The notes beneath the pieces were generated by a model. It worked only from the letters and a program-made list of their open reading frames with translations, made no database searches and was not told the DNA's origin. Below, one piece after another: positions 10,642 through 18,283 of a DNA stretch of 64,000 nt. Made by a program: the position numbers and the translations under genes. The stretch's first letter is position 1; every line of letters starts with the position of its first letter. This DNA comes from Arthrobacter pullicola. Its GTDB lineage: Bacteria > Actinomycetota > Actinomycetes > Actinomycetales > Micrococcaceae. The DNA is taken from contig NZ_JACSQC010000003.1 in NCBI RefSeq assembly GCF_014836875.1, positions 356,619-420,618 on the forward strand. Reading direction: 5' to 3'.

Positions 10642-11622
10642 CTACTGGTCAAGCATTTCAGGGGTCACATTGGCCTCGGTGCCGGGGATCCCCAGTTCAC
10701 CGGCGCGTTTGTCGGCCATGGCCAAAAGACGGCGGATCCGGCCGGCAATGGCGTCCTTCGTCATCGGAGGGTCGGCCAGGCGTCCCAGTTCGTCCAGGCT
10801 GGCCTGTTTGTGTCCCACCCGCAGTTCACCGGCATAGCGCAGGTGTTCGGGGACATCTTCCCCGAGGATCTCCAGTGCGCGCTCCACGCGGGCGCCGGCG
10901 GCTACGGCCGCCTGGGCCGAACGGCGCAGATTCGCGTCGTCGAAGTTAGCCAGGCGGTTGGCGGTGGCACGGACTTCCTTGCGCATGCGCCGCTCTTCCC
11001 AGACCATGAGGGCGTCGTGCGCACCCATGCGGGTCAGCAGGGCGGCAATCGTGTCCCCGTCCCGGATCACCACGCGGTCTACTCCGCGGACTTCGCGGGC
11101 CTTGGCTGCGATGCCGATCCGGCGGGCGGCGCCCACCAGGGCCAGGGCAGCCTCCGGTCCGGGGCAGGTGACTTCCAGTGAAGAGGAACGTCCGGGTTCA
11201 GTCAGGGAGCCATGGGCCAGGAATGCCCCGCGCCAGACTGCCTCGGCGTCCGCGGCGGAACCATTCACGACGACGGAGGGCAGTCCGCGGACCGGCCGCC
11301 CCCGGGCATCCAGGAGGCCGGTTTGGCGGGCCAGGGACTCTCCGTCCTTCACGACCCGCACCACGTAGAGGTTTCCGCGCCGCAGACCCGAGCCCGTCAC
11401 CACAACGATGTCACTCGCGTGTCCGTAGACCTCGGCAATCGCGGCACGCAGCCGCCGGGCCGTCGATGCGAGGTCAACCTCGGCCTCGATGACGATGCGG
11501 CCCGAAATGACGTGAAGACCTCCTGCAAAGCGCAGCATTGCCGAAACTTCGGCTTTTCGAACTGAGGACTTTTTCACGGTCAGACGTGAGAGTTCCTCTT
11601 TGACTGCAGCAGTCAGCGCCAC
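10642..11622 (-). CDS. whiA: WhiA, DNA-binding sporulation/cell-division regulator homologue
   Basis: WhiA combines a degenerate LAGLIDADG homing-endonuclease fold with a C-terminal helix-turn-helix. It regulates sporulation septation in Streptomyces and cell division in other Gram-positives. The 326-residue protein begins [12 protein letters not shown] and ends in the HTH segment with [24 protein letters not shown] chose the GTG at 11622 because AGGAG lies 7 bases upstream and the homologues start at this ALTAAVKEE block. It follows yvcK by 10 bases in the uvrC-rapZ-yvcK-whiA cluster. In a non-sporulating genus its role is probably cell-cycle control. Confidence 0.96.
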   Translation of the reverse strand: MALTAAVKEELSRLTVKKSSVRKAEVSAMLRFAGGLHVISGRIVIEAEVDLASTARRLRAAIAEVYGHASDIVVVTGSGLRRGNLYVVRVVKDGESLARQTGLLDARGRPVRGLPSVVVNGSAADAEAVWRGAFLAHGSLTEPGRSSSLEVTCPGPEAALALVGAARRIGIAAKAREVRGVDRVVIRDGDTIAALLTRMGAHDALMVWEERRMRKEVRATANRLANFDDANLRRSAQAAVAAGARVERALEILGEDVPEHLRYAGELRVGHKQASLDELGRLADPPMTKDAIAGRIRRLLAMADKRAGELGIPGTEANVTPEMLDQ

Positions 11623-11632
11623 AAATACACTC

Positions 11633-12658
11633 CTAGCTTTCCCCGAAAATATCGTGATAGGCGGCTGCCAGACGCAGCGGATCATGGATCGGCCGTCCGG
11701 CCGCTGCCCCTACCTTACCGAAGACCGGCCGTGCCCCCATTTCGGCTGCCGCCGCGGCGAAGGCCTCCCGGTCTTCGACCACCGCCGGGTCAGCCAGCAC
11801 AACGTCCACCTTGAATCCGGGGGCATAGCGGCGGATCACCTGGAGATGGTCGACGGCGGTCATGCCGGCGGTCTCCTTGGTCTCGTTGCTCAGGTTCATG
11901 GTCAGGCAGCGCCGGGCCTTGGTTGCGCAGAGGGCCTCCCGCATTTCCGGAAGCAGCAGGTGCGGCAGGACGGAGGTGTACCAGGAGCCAGGGCCCAGGA
12001 TCACCCAGTCCGCGCGGCGGATTGCGGAGACTGCCTCCGTGCAGGCCGGCGCATCAGGCGGAAGCAGCCGGACGTTGAGGACGTTGGAGAGCGTTCCGGC
12101 GACGGCCAGTTCCGCCTGCCCGGTGACGGTTTCGTGCCGGAGCCCGGCGCCGGTCATACGAAGGACGTCGCCTTCGATGGTCAGCGGTACCGTGGACATT
12201 GGCAGCACCTGGCCCCGGGCACCAAGCAGCGCGCCGGCCCATTGGAGCCCCGCGACAGGATCGCCGAGCAGCTCCCAGAGGGTGACGATCAGCAGGTTGC
12301 CCAGCGCATGGTTGTCCAGGGCGCCGTCGCCTCCCGGACGGGAATGGAAGCGGTGCTGCATAACATCGCGCCAGGTGCGCCCCCAGTCAGTGTCGTCGCA
12401 GAGTGCTGACAGGGCCATCCGCAGATCGCCGGGCGGCAGTACATCGAGTTCATCGCGGAGCCGGCCGGAGGAACCTCCGTTGTCAGCAACGGTGACGACG
12501 GCGGTCAGGTCGGTGGTGAGCAGCCGCAAGGCGGAAAGGGACGCGGACAAGCCGTGCCCGCCGCCCAGAGCCACAACCGCCGGGGTCTGGCCTCCTCCCG
12601 GGGGCCGGAGGGAGCCGCCGTCGGGGAGGATGGGGATGGGGCCGGTGAGAAATCCCAC
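11633..12658 (-). CDS. yvcK: YvcK/CofD-like protein (gluconeogenesis factor family)
   Basis: Member of the CofD/YvcK family, which binds nucleotide-linked ligands. YvcK (GlmR, CuvA in mycobacteria) controls the flow of carbon into cell-wall precursors. The 341-residue protein has the glycine-rich nucleotide loop [18 protein letters not shown] near residue 28, [16 protein letters not shown] near residue 58, and [12 protein letters not shown] near residue 210. The start is a GTG at 12658, directly abutting the rapZ stop codon (12659-12661). This conserved neighbourhood (rapZ-yvcK-whiA) supports the call more than any single motif. Confidence 0.93.
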   Translation of the reverse strand: MGFLTGPIPILPDGGSLRPPGGGQTPAVVALGGGHGLSASLSALRLLTTDLTAVVTVADNGGSSGRLRDELDVLPPGDLRMALSALCDDTDWGRTWRDVMQHRFHSRPGGDGALDNHALGNLLIVTLWELLGDPVAGLQWAGALLGARGQVLPMSTVPLTIEGDVLRMTGAGLRHETVTGQAELAVAGTLSNVLNVRLLPPDAPACTEAVSAIRRADWVILGPGSWYTSVLPHLLLPEMREALCATKARRCLTMNLSNETKETAGMTAVDHLQVIRRYAPGFKVDVVLADPAVVEDREAFAAAAAEMGARPVFGKVGAAAGRPIHDPLRLAAAYHDIFGES

Positions 12659-13558
12659 CTACTCGCGCCCAAGGTCGCGGTGGTGGGAGCTGACGGTCAC
12701 GTGCGGCAGCTTTGCCAGGCGCTTGGCCAGTTCCTCGGTGACGGCGACCGAGCGGTGCTTCCCTCCGGTGCAGCCGACGGCGATCGTGGCGTAGTGCTTG
12801 TTTTCCCGGCGGTATCCGTCGATGACCGGCACCAGTGCGTCCACGTAGCGGTCCAGGAACTCCGCCGTGCCCTGGGCACCCAGGACGTAGTCCCGGACCT
12901 CGGCGTCCTGGCCGGTGTGCGGACGAAGCTGCGGAACCCAGTGCGGGTTGGGGATGAACCGGACGTCTGCCACGAAGTTGGCGTCCACCGGAAGACCGTA
13001 CTTGAACCCGAAGCTCATGACGTTCAGGCGCAGCACGATCGGGCCGTGTTCGGTGAACAGTTCGGTGATGGTGGTGGCCAGGGCATGGACGTTGAGTTTG
13101 GAGGTGTCCACGATGACGTCCGAGGCATCGCGCAGCTCACGCAGGACGTCGCGCTCAGCAGCGATTCCCTCAAGGATCCGGCCGTCTTCCTGCAGCGGGT
13201 GCGGACGGCGGCCGCTTTCAAAGCGCTGGACCAGGGCCTGGTCCGAGGCTTCCAGGAACAGCATCCGGTAGGTGACGCCGGCAGCACGGAGGTTGCCCAG
13301 GGCCTCCCGGATGTCCTGGAAGAGTTCCTTGCTTCGGACATCGATCACCACGGCCAGCTTGGGGATTGAATGCGGCATCCTCGACACGAGTTCGGTAAGC
13401 GTACCGAGCATCAACGGCGGAAGGTTTTCCACGACGTACCAGCCGTGGTCTTCGAGGGCGTTGGCTGCGGTGGTTCGCCCGGCACCGGACATGCCGGTGA
13501 CAACCAGCAGTTCGGACTCGGCAGGCTTGACGCTTTGCAGCCCGTCCACTTCTGTCAT
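12659..13558 (-). CDS. rapZ: RapZ-family RNase adapter / P-loop NTPase (YvcJ)
   Basis: RapZ (YvcJ) is a P-loop nucleotide-binding protein. In E. coli it adapts RNase E to the glmZ small RNA, and in Gram-positives its role is less clear. The 299-residue protein shows the Walker A variant VVTGMSGAGRTTAANAL near residue 20, YVVENLPP just after it, and the C-terminal family signature AVGCTGGKHRSVAVTEELA. I chose the ATG at 13558 (MTEVDGLQS) because the in-frame upstream extension is not conserved-looking. It lies 123 bases after uvrC. Confidence 0.94.
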   Translation of the reverse strand: MTEVDGLQSVKPAESELLVVTGMSGAGRTTAANALEDHGWYVVENLPPLMLGTLTELVSRMPHSIPKLAVVIDVRSKELFQDIREALGNLRAAGVTYRMLFLEASDQALVQRFESGRRPHPLQEDGRILEGIAAERDVLRELRDASDVIVDTSKLNVHALATTITELFTEHGPIVLRLNVMSFGFKYGLPVDANFVADVRFIPNPHWVPQLRPHTGQDAEVRDYVLGAQGTAEFLDRYVDALVPVIDGYRRENKHYATIAVGCTGGKHRSVAVTEELAKRLAKLPHVTVSSHHRDLGRE

Positions 13559-13681
13559 GTTCTTCTGTGTCCCGTCAGTCAGCCAACTATTGCCCGTGCC
13601 TGTTTTCCCCGCAGTGCCCTTGCGGCGCCGCAGGCCGGAACGGCACATTGGGCCGCCGTGCACCGGCTGTCCCAAGCCTAG

Positions 13682-15703
13682 CTAAGATTCGATGATTTCG
13701 CCGGTGGCCATGTTGACGGCCGGCGCTGTCTCCGCGCCGCTGCCGGCCAGGGAAGACTGGATCACTGAAGCCATTGCCGGGCCGATGCCGGGCACCTCCA
13801 TCAACTCGCCGGTGGTTGCCTGCTTAAGCCTGCGCACTGAACCGAAGTGCTTAATCAGGGCTTTCTGCTTGGCCGGACCCAGGCCCGGGACGCTGTCCAG
13901 AGCCGAGGCGGTCATGGACTTGCCCCGCTTCTGACGGTGGAAGGTGATGGCAAAGCGGTGTGCTTCATCCCGGATGCGCTGGAGCAGGAACAGCGCTTCG
14001 GAGGAACGGGGCAGGATGACGGGGAAGTCGCTCTCCGGCACCCAGACCTCCTCCAGCCGCTTGGCCAGTCCCACCACGTAAACGTCGGTGATGCCCAGGT
14101 CCGCAAGTGCCCGGGACGCGGCGGTGACCTGGGGCTTGCCGCCGTCGACCACCACCAGGTTGGGCGGATAGGCAAACTTTGCCTTCGGCGCCGCCGTCAG
14201 GGTATCTGCCACCGGCCCGCCGGAAGGAACGGACTCCGGGTCCGCTGCCGTCCCCGGAGCCGTACCGGAATCGGCGTCGGGAACCGCAGCGGCCGGGTCG
14301 AAGTTATCCGCCAGGTAGTGCTTGAACCGCCGGGAGATGACGTCATACATGGACGCGGTGTCGTCGCGGGCGGCATCGCCGGTGATGGAGAAGCGGCGGT
14401 AGTCGGATTTCTTCATGAGGCCGTCCTCCGCCACCACCATGGACGCCACCACGTTGGTGCCCTGCACGTGGGAGATGTCGTAGCACTCGATCCGCAGCAG
14501 CGGTACCGGGATTTCCAGGGCTTCCTGGAGCTCGGACAGGGCGGCGGAACGTGTGGTCAGGTCTCCGGCCCGCCGGCTCTTGTGCAGCCGCATGGCGTCC
14601 TCGGCGTTCCGGGTGACAGTTTCCATCAGCGCCTTTTTATCCCCGCGCTGGGGAACTGAGATCTTCACCTTGGAGCCGCGCAGTCCGCGCAGCCAGACCT
14701 GGAGCTCCTCTGCGTTCTCCGGCAGGACCGGAACCAGCACCCTGCGCGGAATCCGATCCGCCATGGCTGCCTCGCCGTAGACCTGCTGCAGCAGGTGCTC
14801 AATGATGTCGCCGGTGTCCATGTCCTCGACCTTTTCCACTACCCAGCCGCGCTGGCCGCGGATCCGGCCGCCGCGGACGTGGAAAACCTGGACCGAAGCT
14901 TCCAGCTCGTCCTGGACCAGGCCGAAGATATCGGCGTCGGTGTCCTCGGACAGGACAACGGAGTTGCGTTCGAAGACCTTCCGCAGGGCGGAGATGTCAT
15001 CGCGGATGCGGGCTGCTGACTCATAGTCCAGCTCAGCGACGGCATGCTGCATCTGCTTTTCCAGATCCTGGATGAAGCGTTTGCTGTCCCCCGACATAAA
15101 GGCGCACAGCTCGGAGGCCAGGGCACGGTGGTCTTCGGGACTGATCCGCCCAACGCACGGTGCGGAACACTTGTCGATATAGCCGAGCAGACAGGGACGT
15201 CCGGTGCGTTCGGCCCGTTTGAACACTCCGGCACTGCAGGTGCGGACCGGAAAGACCCGCAACAGGGTGTCGAGGGTTTCCCGGATTGCCTTGGCCGGGT
15301 AGAACGGTCCGAAGTAGCGGGTGTCTTTCCGGCGGTCACCGCGCATCACCTGGGCACGGGGATACTTCTCCCCCATGGTGACGGCAAGGTACGGGTAGGA
15401 CTTGTCATCCCGGAACATGATGTTGAACCGAGGGCTGAATTCCTTGATCCAGGTGTACTCGAGCTGCAGAGCCTCCAGCTCGGTGCCGACAACCGTCCAC
15501 TCCACACTGGTGGCGGTAAAAACCATGGCGCGGGTTTTGGGCAGCAGCTGCCGCGGGCTGGCGAAATAGGAATTCAGCCGGGAGCGCAGGTTCTTGGCCT
15601 TGCCCACGTAAATAACCCGGCGGTGCTCATCACGGAACCGGTACACGCCGGGTTCCGTCGGAATTTCCCCGGGCCGGGGCCGGTAAGTTGCTGGATCTGC
15701 CAC
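13682..15703 (-). CDS. uvrC: Excinuclease ABC subunit C
   Basis: Makes both incisions around a lesion in nucleotide-excision repair after UvrA/UvrB damage recognition. The 673-residue protein has an N-terminal GIY-YIG nuclease ([26 protein letters not shown] near residue 18, catalytic for the 3' cut), a UVR segment near residues 205-240 that binds UvrB, the RNase H-like UvrC_RNaseH domain with [12 protein letters not shown] near residue 410 (5' cut), and two helix-hairpin-helix motifs at the end ([23 protein letters not shown]). Its 5' flank is the repeat region at 15704-16818. No LexA box is visible directly upstream. Confidence 0.97.
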   Translation of the reverse strand: MADPATYRPRPGEIPTEPGVYRFRDEHRRVIYVGKAKNLRSRLNSYFASPRQLLPKTRAMVFTATSVEWTVVGTELEALQLEYTWIKEFSPRFNIMFRDDKSYPYLAVTMGEKYPRAQVMRGDRRKDTRYFGPFYPAKAIRETLDTLLRVFPVRTCSAGVFKRAERTGRPCLLGYIDKCSAPCVGRISPEDHRALASELCAFMSGDSKRFIQDLEKQMQHAVAELDYESAARIRDDISALRKVFERNSVVLSEDTDADIFGLVQDELEASVQVFHVRGGRIRGQRGWVVEKVEDMDTGDIIEHLLQQVYGEAAMADRIPRRVLVPVLPENAEELQVWLRGLRGSKVKISVPQRGDKKALMETVTRNAEDAMRLHKSRRAGDLTTRSAALSELQEALEIPVPLLRIECYDISHVQGTNVVASMVVAEDGLMKKSDYRRFSITGDAARDDTASMYDVISRRFKHYLADNFDPAAAVPDADSGTAPGTAADPESVPSGGPVADTLTAAPKAKFAYPPNLVVVDGGKPQVTAASRALADLGITDVYVVGLAKRLEEVWVPESDFPVILPRSSEALFLLQRIRDEAHRFAITFHRQKRGKSMTASALDSVPGLGPAKQKALIKHFGSVRRLKQATTGELMEVPGIGPAMASVIQSSLAGSGAETAPAVNMATGEIIES

Positions 15704-15789
15704 TTTCCCATCCTAAGGCGGGTGCCGGCCCGCCGCCGGTCGCCCGCAGCCGGTTTCGCCGCCCGCTAAAAGCGTGCAGATACGGACAG

Positions 15790-15942
15790 CGCCGGGTGGG
15801 GTGGGGCGGGGCGCGGGGCGGGCGGGGCGGGCTGCCGGTGGGGCGGGCTGGGGTCGGGTGGGATGCCGGTCGGGCGGGTCGGGCTGCCGGTCGGGCGGGG
15901 CGCGGGGCGGGTGGGGTGCCGGTCGGGCGGGTCAGGTTCGGG
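15790..15942. repeat. G-rich, G-skewed low-complexity tract
   Basis: About 150 bases on the plus strand consist almost entirely of GGGG/GGGCGGG runs separated by 1-3 bases, with short imperfect tandem units of the form GCCGGTCGGGCGGGTC. The C content of the plus strand is very low compared with its flanks. Many G-runs at short spacing make G-quadruplex formation plausible on the strand that is non-template for plus-strand transcription. It lies 87 bases upstream of uvrC and directly abuts the first 361-bp repeat. Confidence 0.8.
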
Positions 15943-16304
15943 TGTCCGCCCGACGGCGACACGGGTTCCCACTGTTTGTAGCCTCCCGTGACTGGTGGGG
16001 TCACACGAGCCACACCCGTACACAAAGACTGGGAACCCGTGTCGGCCCAACCGGTCGGCCCGGCCCTATTCCACTGAGTGTGCACAGTCGCAGCGCCTGC
16101 CCCGCGACCCGGGGCCCAGGGCCGGGCACAAGCCGAGTCCGGACCGCAACGCTCAACGCACAGCGCGCGGCTGCACGACCACAGTTCCCACCGAGTGCGC
16201 CCAGTGGGGCGGGTGGGGTCACATCAGCCCCACCGGACACAAAGACTGGGAACCGTGGGACTGGACCGCAGCTGCATCCCCCGCCTAACCTCCTGGGCAC
16301 TGGG
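15943..16304 (+). repeat. 361-bp tandem repeat, copy 1
   Basis: First complete copy (362 bases) of a long tandem repeat beginning GTCCGCCCGACGGC. It includes GGTTCCCACTGTTTGTAGCC, a TGACTGG...GTCACACGAGCC core, ACACAAAGACTGGGAACC, a central segment with CCGAGTCCGGACCGC, and a second ACACAAAGACTGGGAACC box near the 3' end. The first and second boxes are in opposite orientation (GGTTCCCA versus TGGGAACC), so each copy carries internal inverted symmetry. No convincing gene is present. Confidence 0.9.
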
Positions 16305-16665
16305 GTCCGCCCGACGGCAACACGGGTTCCCACTGTTTGTAGCCTCCCGTGACTGGTGGGTCACACGAGCCACACCCGTACACAAAGACTGGGAACCCGT
16401 GTCGGCCCAACCGGTCGGCCCGGCCCTTTTCCACTGAGTGTGCGCAGTCGCGGCGCCTGCCCCAGCGACCCGGGGCCCGGCAGGAGCCGAGTCCGGACCG
16501 CAACGCTCAACGCTCAACGCACAGCGCGCGACTGCACGACCACAGTTCCCACCGAGTGCGTCCAGTGGGGCGGATGGGGTCACATCAGCCCCACCGGACA
16601 CAAAGACTGGGAACCGTGGGACTGGACCGCAGCTGCATCCCCCGCCTGACCCCCTAGGCCCCGGG
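16305..16665 (+). repeat. 361-bp tandem repeat, copy 2
   Basis: Second complete copy (361 bases), nearly identical to copy 1 over its length. Differences are single-base changes and short indels. One is an extra 7-base CAACGCT unit (CAACGCTCAACGCTCAACGC here against two units in copy 1). Another is loss of one G in the GTGGGGTCAC core. Confidence 0.9.
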
Positions 16666-16750
16666 GTCCGCCCGACGGCGACACAGGTTCCCACTGTTTG
16701 TAGCCTCCCGTGACTGGTGGGGTCACACGAGCCACACCCGTCACGAAGAC
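16666..16750 (+). repeat. 361-bp tandem repeat, truncated copy 3
   Basis: The first ~85 bases of the unit (GTCCGCCCGACGGC through GAGCCACACCCGT) recur a third time and then diverge into TGGGAAA-type short repeats (TGGGAAAACTGGGAAACCGGGAAACT). The array therefore ends here, 68 bases before the 3' end of the acyltransferase gene. Confidence 0.85.
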
Positions 16751-16778
16751 TGGGAAAACTGGGAAACCGGGAAACTCA

Positions 16779-16815
16779 GCGGCTGGATTGGAAACCGCGC
16801 GGTTTCGACAGCCGC
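16779..16815 (-). terminator. Terminator-like nested palindrome after the acyltransferase gene
   Basis: A perfect 16-base palindrome GAAACCGCGCGGTTTC (16791-16806) is nested inside outer 7-base arms GCGGCTG (16779-16785) and CAGCCGC (16809-16815). It lies 3 bases downstream of the acyltransferase stop on the minus strand, which fits a terminator. The self-complementary core could also be a protein-binding site. Confidence 0.55.
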
Positions 16816-16818
16816 GGC

Positions 16819-17493
16819 TCAGGCGCCGTCGGGCTTGTTCTGGTTGTAGGCGCTGGCGCGCTCCTGGCCGGAGAGCTCGGCAATCGCATCCATGACCTGG
16901 TCCGTGACCCGCCGCCGCTCCGGCAGGGCATGCCCGGGTCCGGTCTTCTGGAAGTACAGCGGGCGGCCCACAGACATGGTGAAAGGCCGCGGTTTGATCC
17001 ATTTTTTGCCCGCCGGCTGCAGCCGCTCCGTGCCGATCAGGCCAACGGGGACCACGGGAGCGCCGGAGGTCAGCGCCAGCCAGCCGACGCCGGTGCGGCC
17101 GCGGTAGAGCAGGCCGTCACGGGAACGGGTTCCTTCGGGATAGATGCCGATTCCCCCGCCGGTTTCGAGCACATCGAGGAGGGACTTCAGGGCGGCGACG
17201 CTGGCTGCCTGCTGTCCGCGCTCGACCGGGATGGACCCGACGCTTTCGAAAAAGCTGCGCATGGCCGCGCCTTTAAGCCCGGGAGTGGTGAAGTACTCCG
17301 CCTTGGCGAAGAACCCAACCCGGCGCGGCATCAAAGCCTGGATAAGGACGCTGTCGAGGAAGGACAGGTGGTTGGAGGCCACGATGAAAGGGCCCGACGT
17401 CGGGACGTTCTCCAGCCCCGTGAGGGTGGGCCGGCAGAGGCTGATGAGACCGCGGGTACTGGAGCGGGTGAGGTCATAGAGCGCCATGCGCAC
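16819..17493 (-). CDS. 1-acyl-sn-glycerol-3-phosphate acyltransferase (PlsC family)
   Basis: Acyltransferase of phospholipid synthesis, expected to move an acyl chain to lysophosphatidate at the membrane. The 224-residue protein has the catalytic motif NHLSFLD (NHX4D) near residue 41, the second motif with FAKAEYF, the substrate-binding IYPEGTRSRDG near residue 118 and PVVPVGLIG near residue 146. Those are the four PlsC blocks. It overlaps the upstream HAD phosphatase gene by 20 bases, so the two are probably one transcript. The C-terminal tail (SAYNQNKPDGA) is hydrophilic. The exact acyl acceptor cannot be read from sequence. Confidence 0.88.
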   Translation of the reverse strand: MRMALYDLTRSSTRGLISLCRPTLTGLENVPTSGPFIVASNHLSFLDSVLIQALMPRRVGFFAKAEYFTTPGLKGAAMRSFFESVGSIPVERGQQAASVAALKSLLDVLETGGGIGIYPEGTRSRDGLLYRGRTGVGWLALTSGAPVVPVGLIGTERLQPAGKKWIKPRPFTMSVGRPLYFQKTGPGHALPERRRVTDQVMDAIAELSGQERASAYNQNKPDGA

Positions 17494-18187
17494 CTGCCAG
17501 ACCGGCTGCCTCCGCGACCGCGGCCTTCAACTGCCGGGCTGAGCTCACGACGGCGGCAGCCCCCGCGGCTTCCAGCTCGCCTTCGGCGGCAAAACCCCAC
17601 GAAACACCGATACACGGAATCTTGTTGGCGGCTGCACCGTGCACGTCATGCTGGCGGTCCCCCACCATGACCGCTGCGGAATACTTTCCTGCGTGCCGGT
17701 CCAGGGCAGCCCGGATGATGGAGATCTTGCCGTCGCTGGCTGCGGTCCGCTCATCTGCGGGGGAACCATGGACGGAGGAGAACAGGTCATCCAGCTTTTG
17801 GATGCCGAGGAGTTCCTTGGCGGTGGGCTCGGGTTTCTGGGTCGCGACGGCAACGATGCAGCCGGCGTCCCGCAGCTCCTGAACCGCGGCCCGGATCCCC
17901 GGGTAGGGGCGGCTGGCTGCCATGCCGGTCTCACGGTACCCGGCACGGTACCGGGCAATCACATCGTCGAGCTGCGCGGCGGGAACACCCGCAATGCGGG
18001 TTAGGGACTCCGCCAGCGGCGGCCCGACCATCTGCTGGAGATCCGCTTCGGCCGGCACGGGCAGGCCGGAGGCGGAGAGGGCGGCGCTGATACCGCCGGT
18101 TATGCTGCCGGCGGGGTCCACGAGGGTGCCATCAAGATCAAACAGGACCAGTTGCCGGAGTTCTATCACCGGGCAAGTTTCCCACAC
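17474..18187 (-). CDS. HAD-superfamily hydrolase, phosphoglycolate phosphatase-like
   Basis: Haloacid dehalogenase-type phosphatase. The 237-residue protein shows motif I FDLDGTLVD (nucleophile Asp) near residue 17, motif II in VAVATQKPEP near residue 115 and the metal-binding VMVGDRQHDVHGA near residue 172. The cap domain lies between motifs I and II, as in Gph and PGMB-type enzymes. The start is GTG at 18187. A second GTG 18 bases in (VIELRQL) is equally possible. The substrate is unknown, and the overlap with the acyltransferase hints at a lipid-phosphate or housekeeping role but does not prove it. Confidence 0.85.
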   Translation of the reverse strand: MWETCPVIELRQLVLFDLDGTLVDPAGSITGGISAALSASGLPVPAEADLQQMVGPPLAESLTRIAGVPAAQLDDVIARYRAGYRETGMAASRPYPGIRAAVQELRDAGCIVAVATQKPEPTAKELLGIQKLDDLFSSVHGSPADERTAASDGKISIIRAALDRHAGKYSAAVMVGDRQHDVHGAAANKIPCIGVSWGFAAEGELEAAGAAAVVSSARQLKAAVAEAAGLAGAHGAL

Positions 18188-18244
18188 ACCCGCGCCGGTA
18201 CGAAAAATGCATAACGCAACGGGAATATGTCGCCCGGCTTTTCA

Positions 18245-18266
18245 GGGGCCGGCTGCCACCGGCCCC
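18245..18266 (-). terminator. Terminator after uvrA
   Basis: Eight-base perfect arms GGGGCCGG (18245-18252) and CCGGCCCC (18259-18266) with a 6-base loop lie 17 bases past the uvrA stop on the minus strand, followed there by TGAAAAG. Confidence 0.6.
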
Positions 18267-18283
18267 CGTCCATCCAGCCTGGG

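Noticed and set aside
16001-16713. Several short open frames inside the 361-bp repeats (containing SQSLC or QWEPV)
   Set aside because: They occur in multiple frames and both strands, simply repeat with the DNA unit, and have no ribosome-binding sites or protein-like pattern.
15943-16750. CRISPR array
   Set aside because: The repeats are about 361 bases and directly adjoin each other. There are no short repeats with unique spacers and no cas genes nearby.
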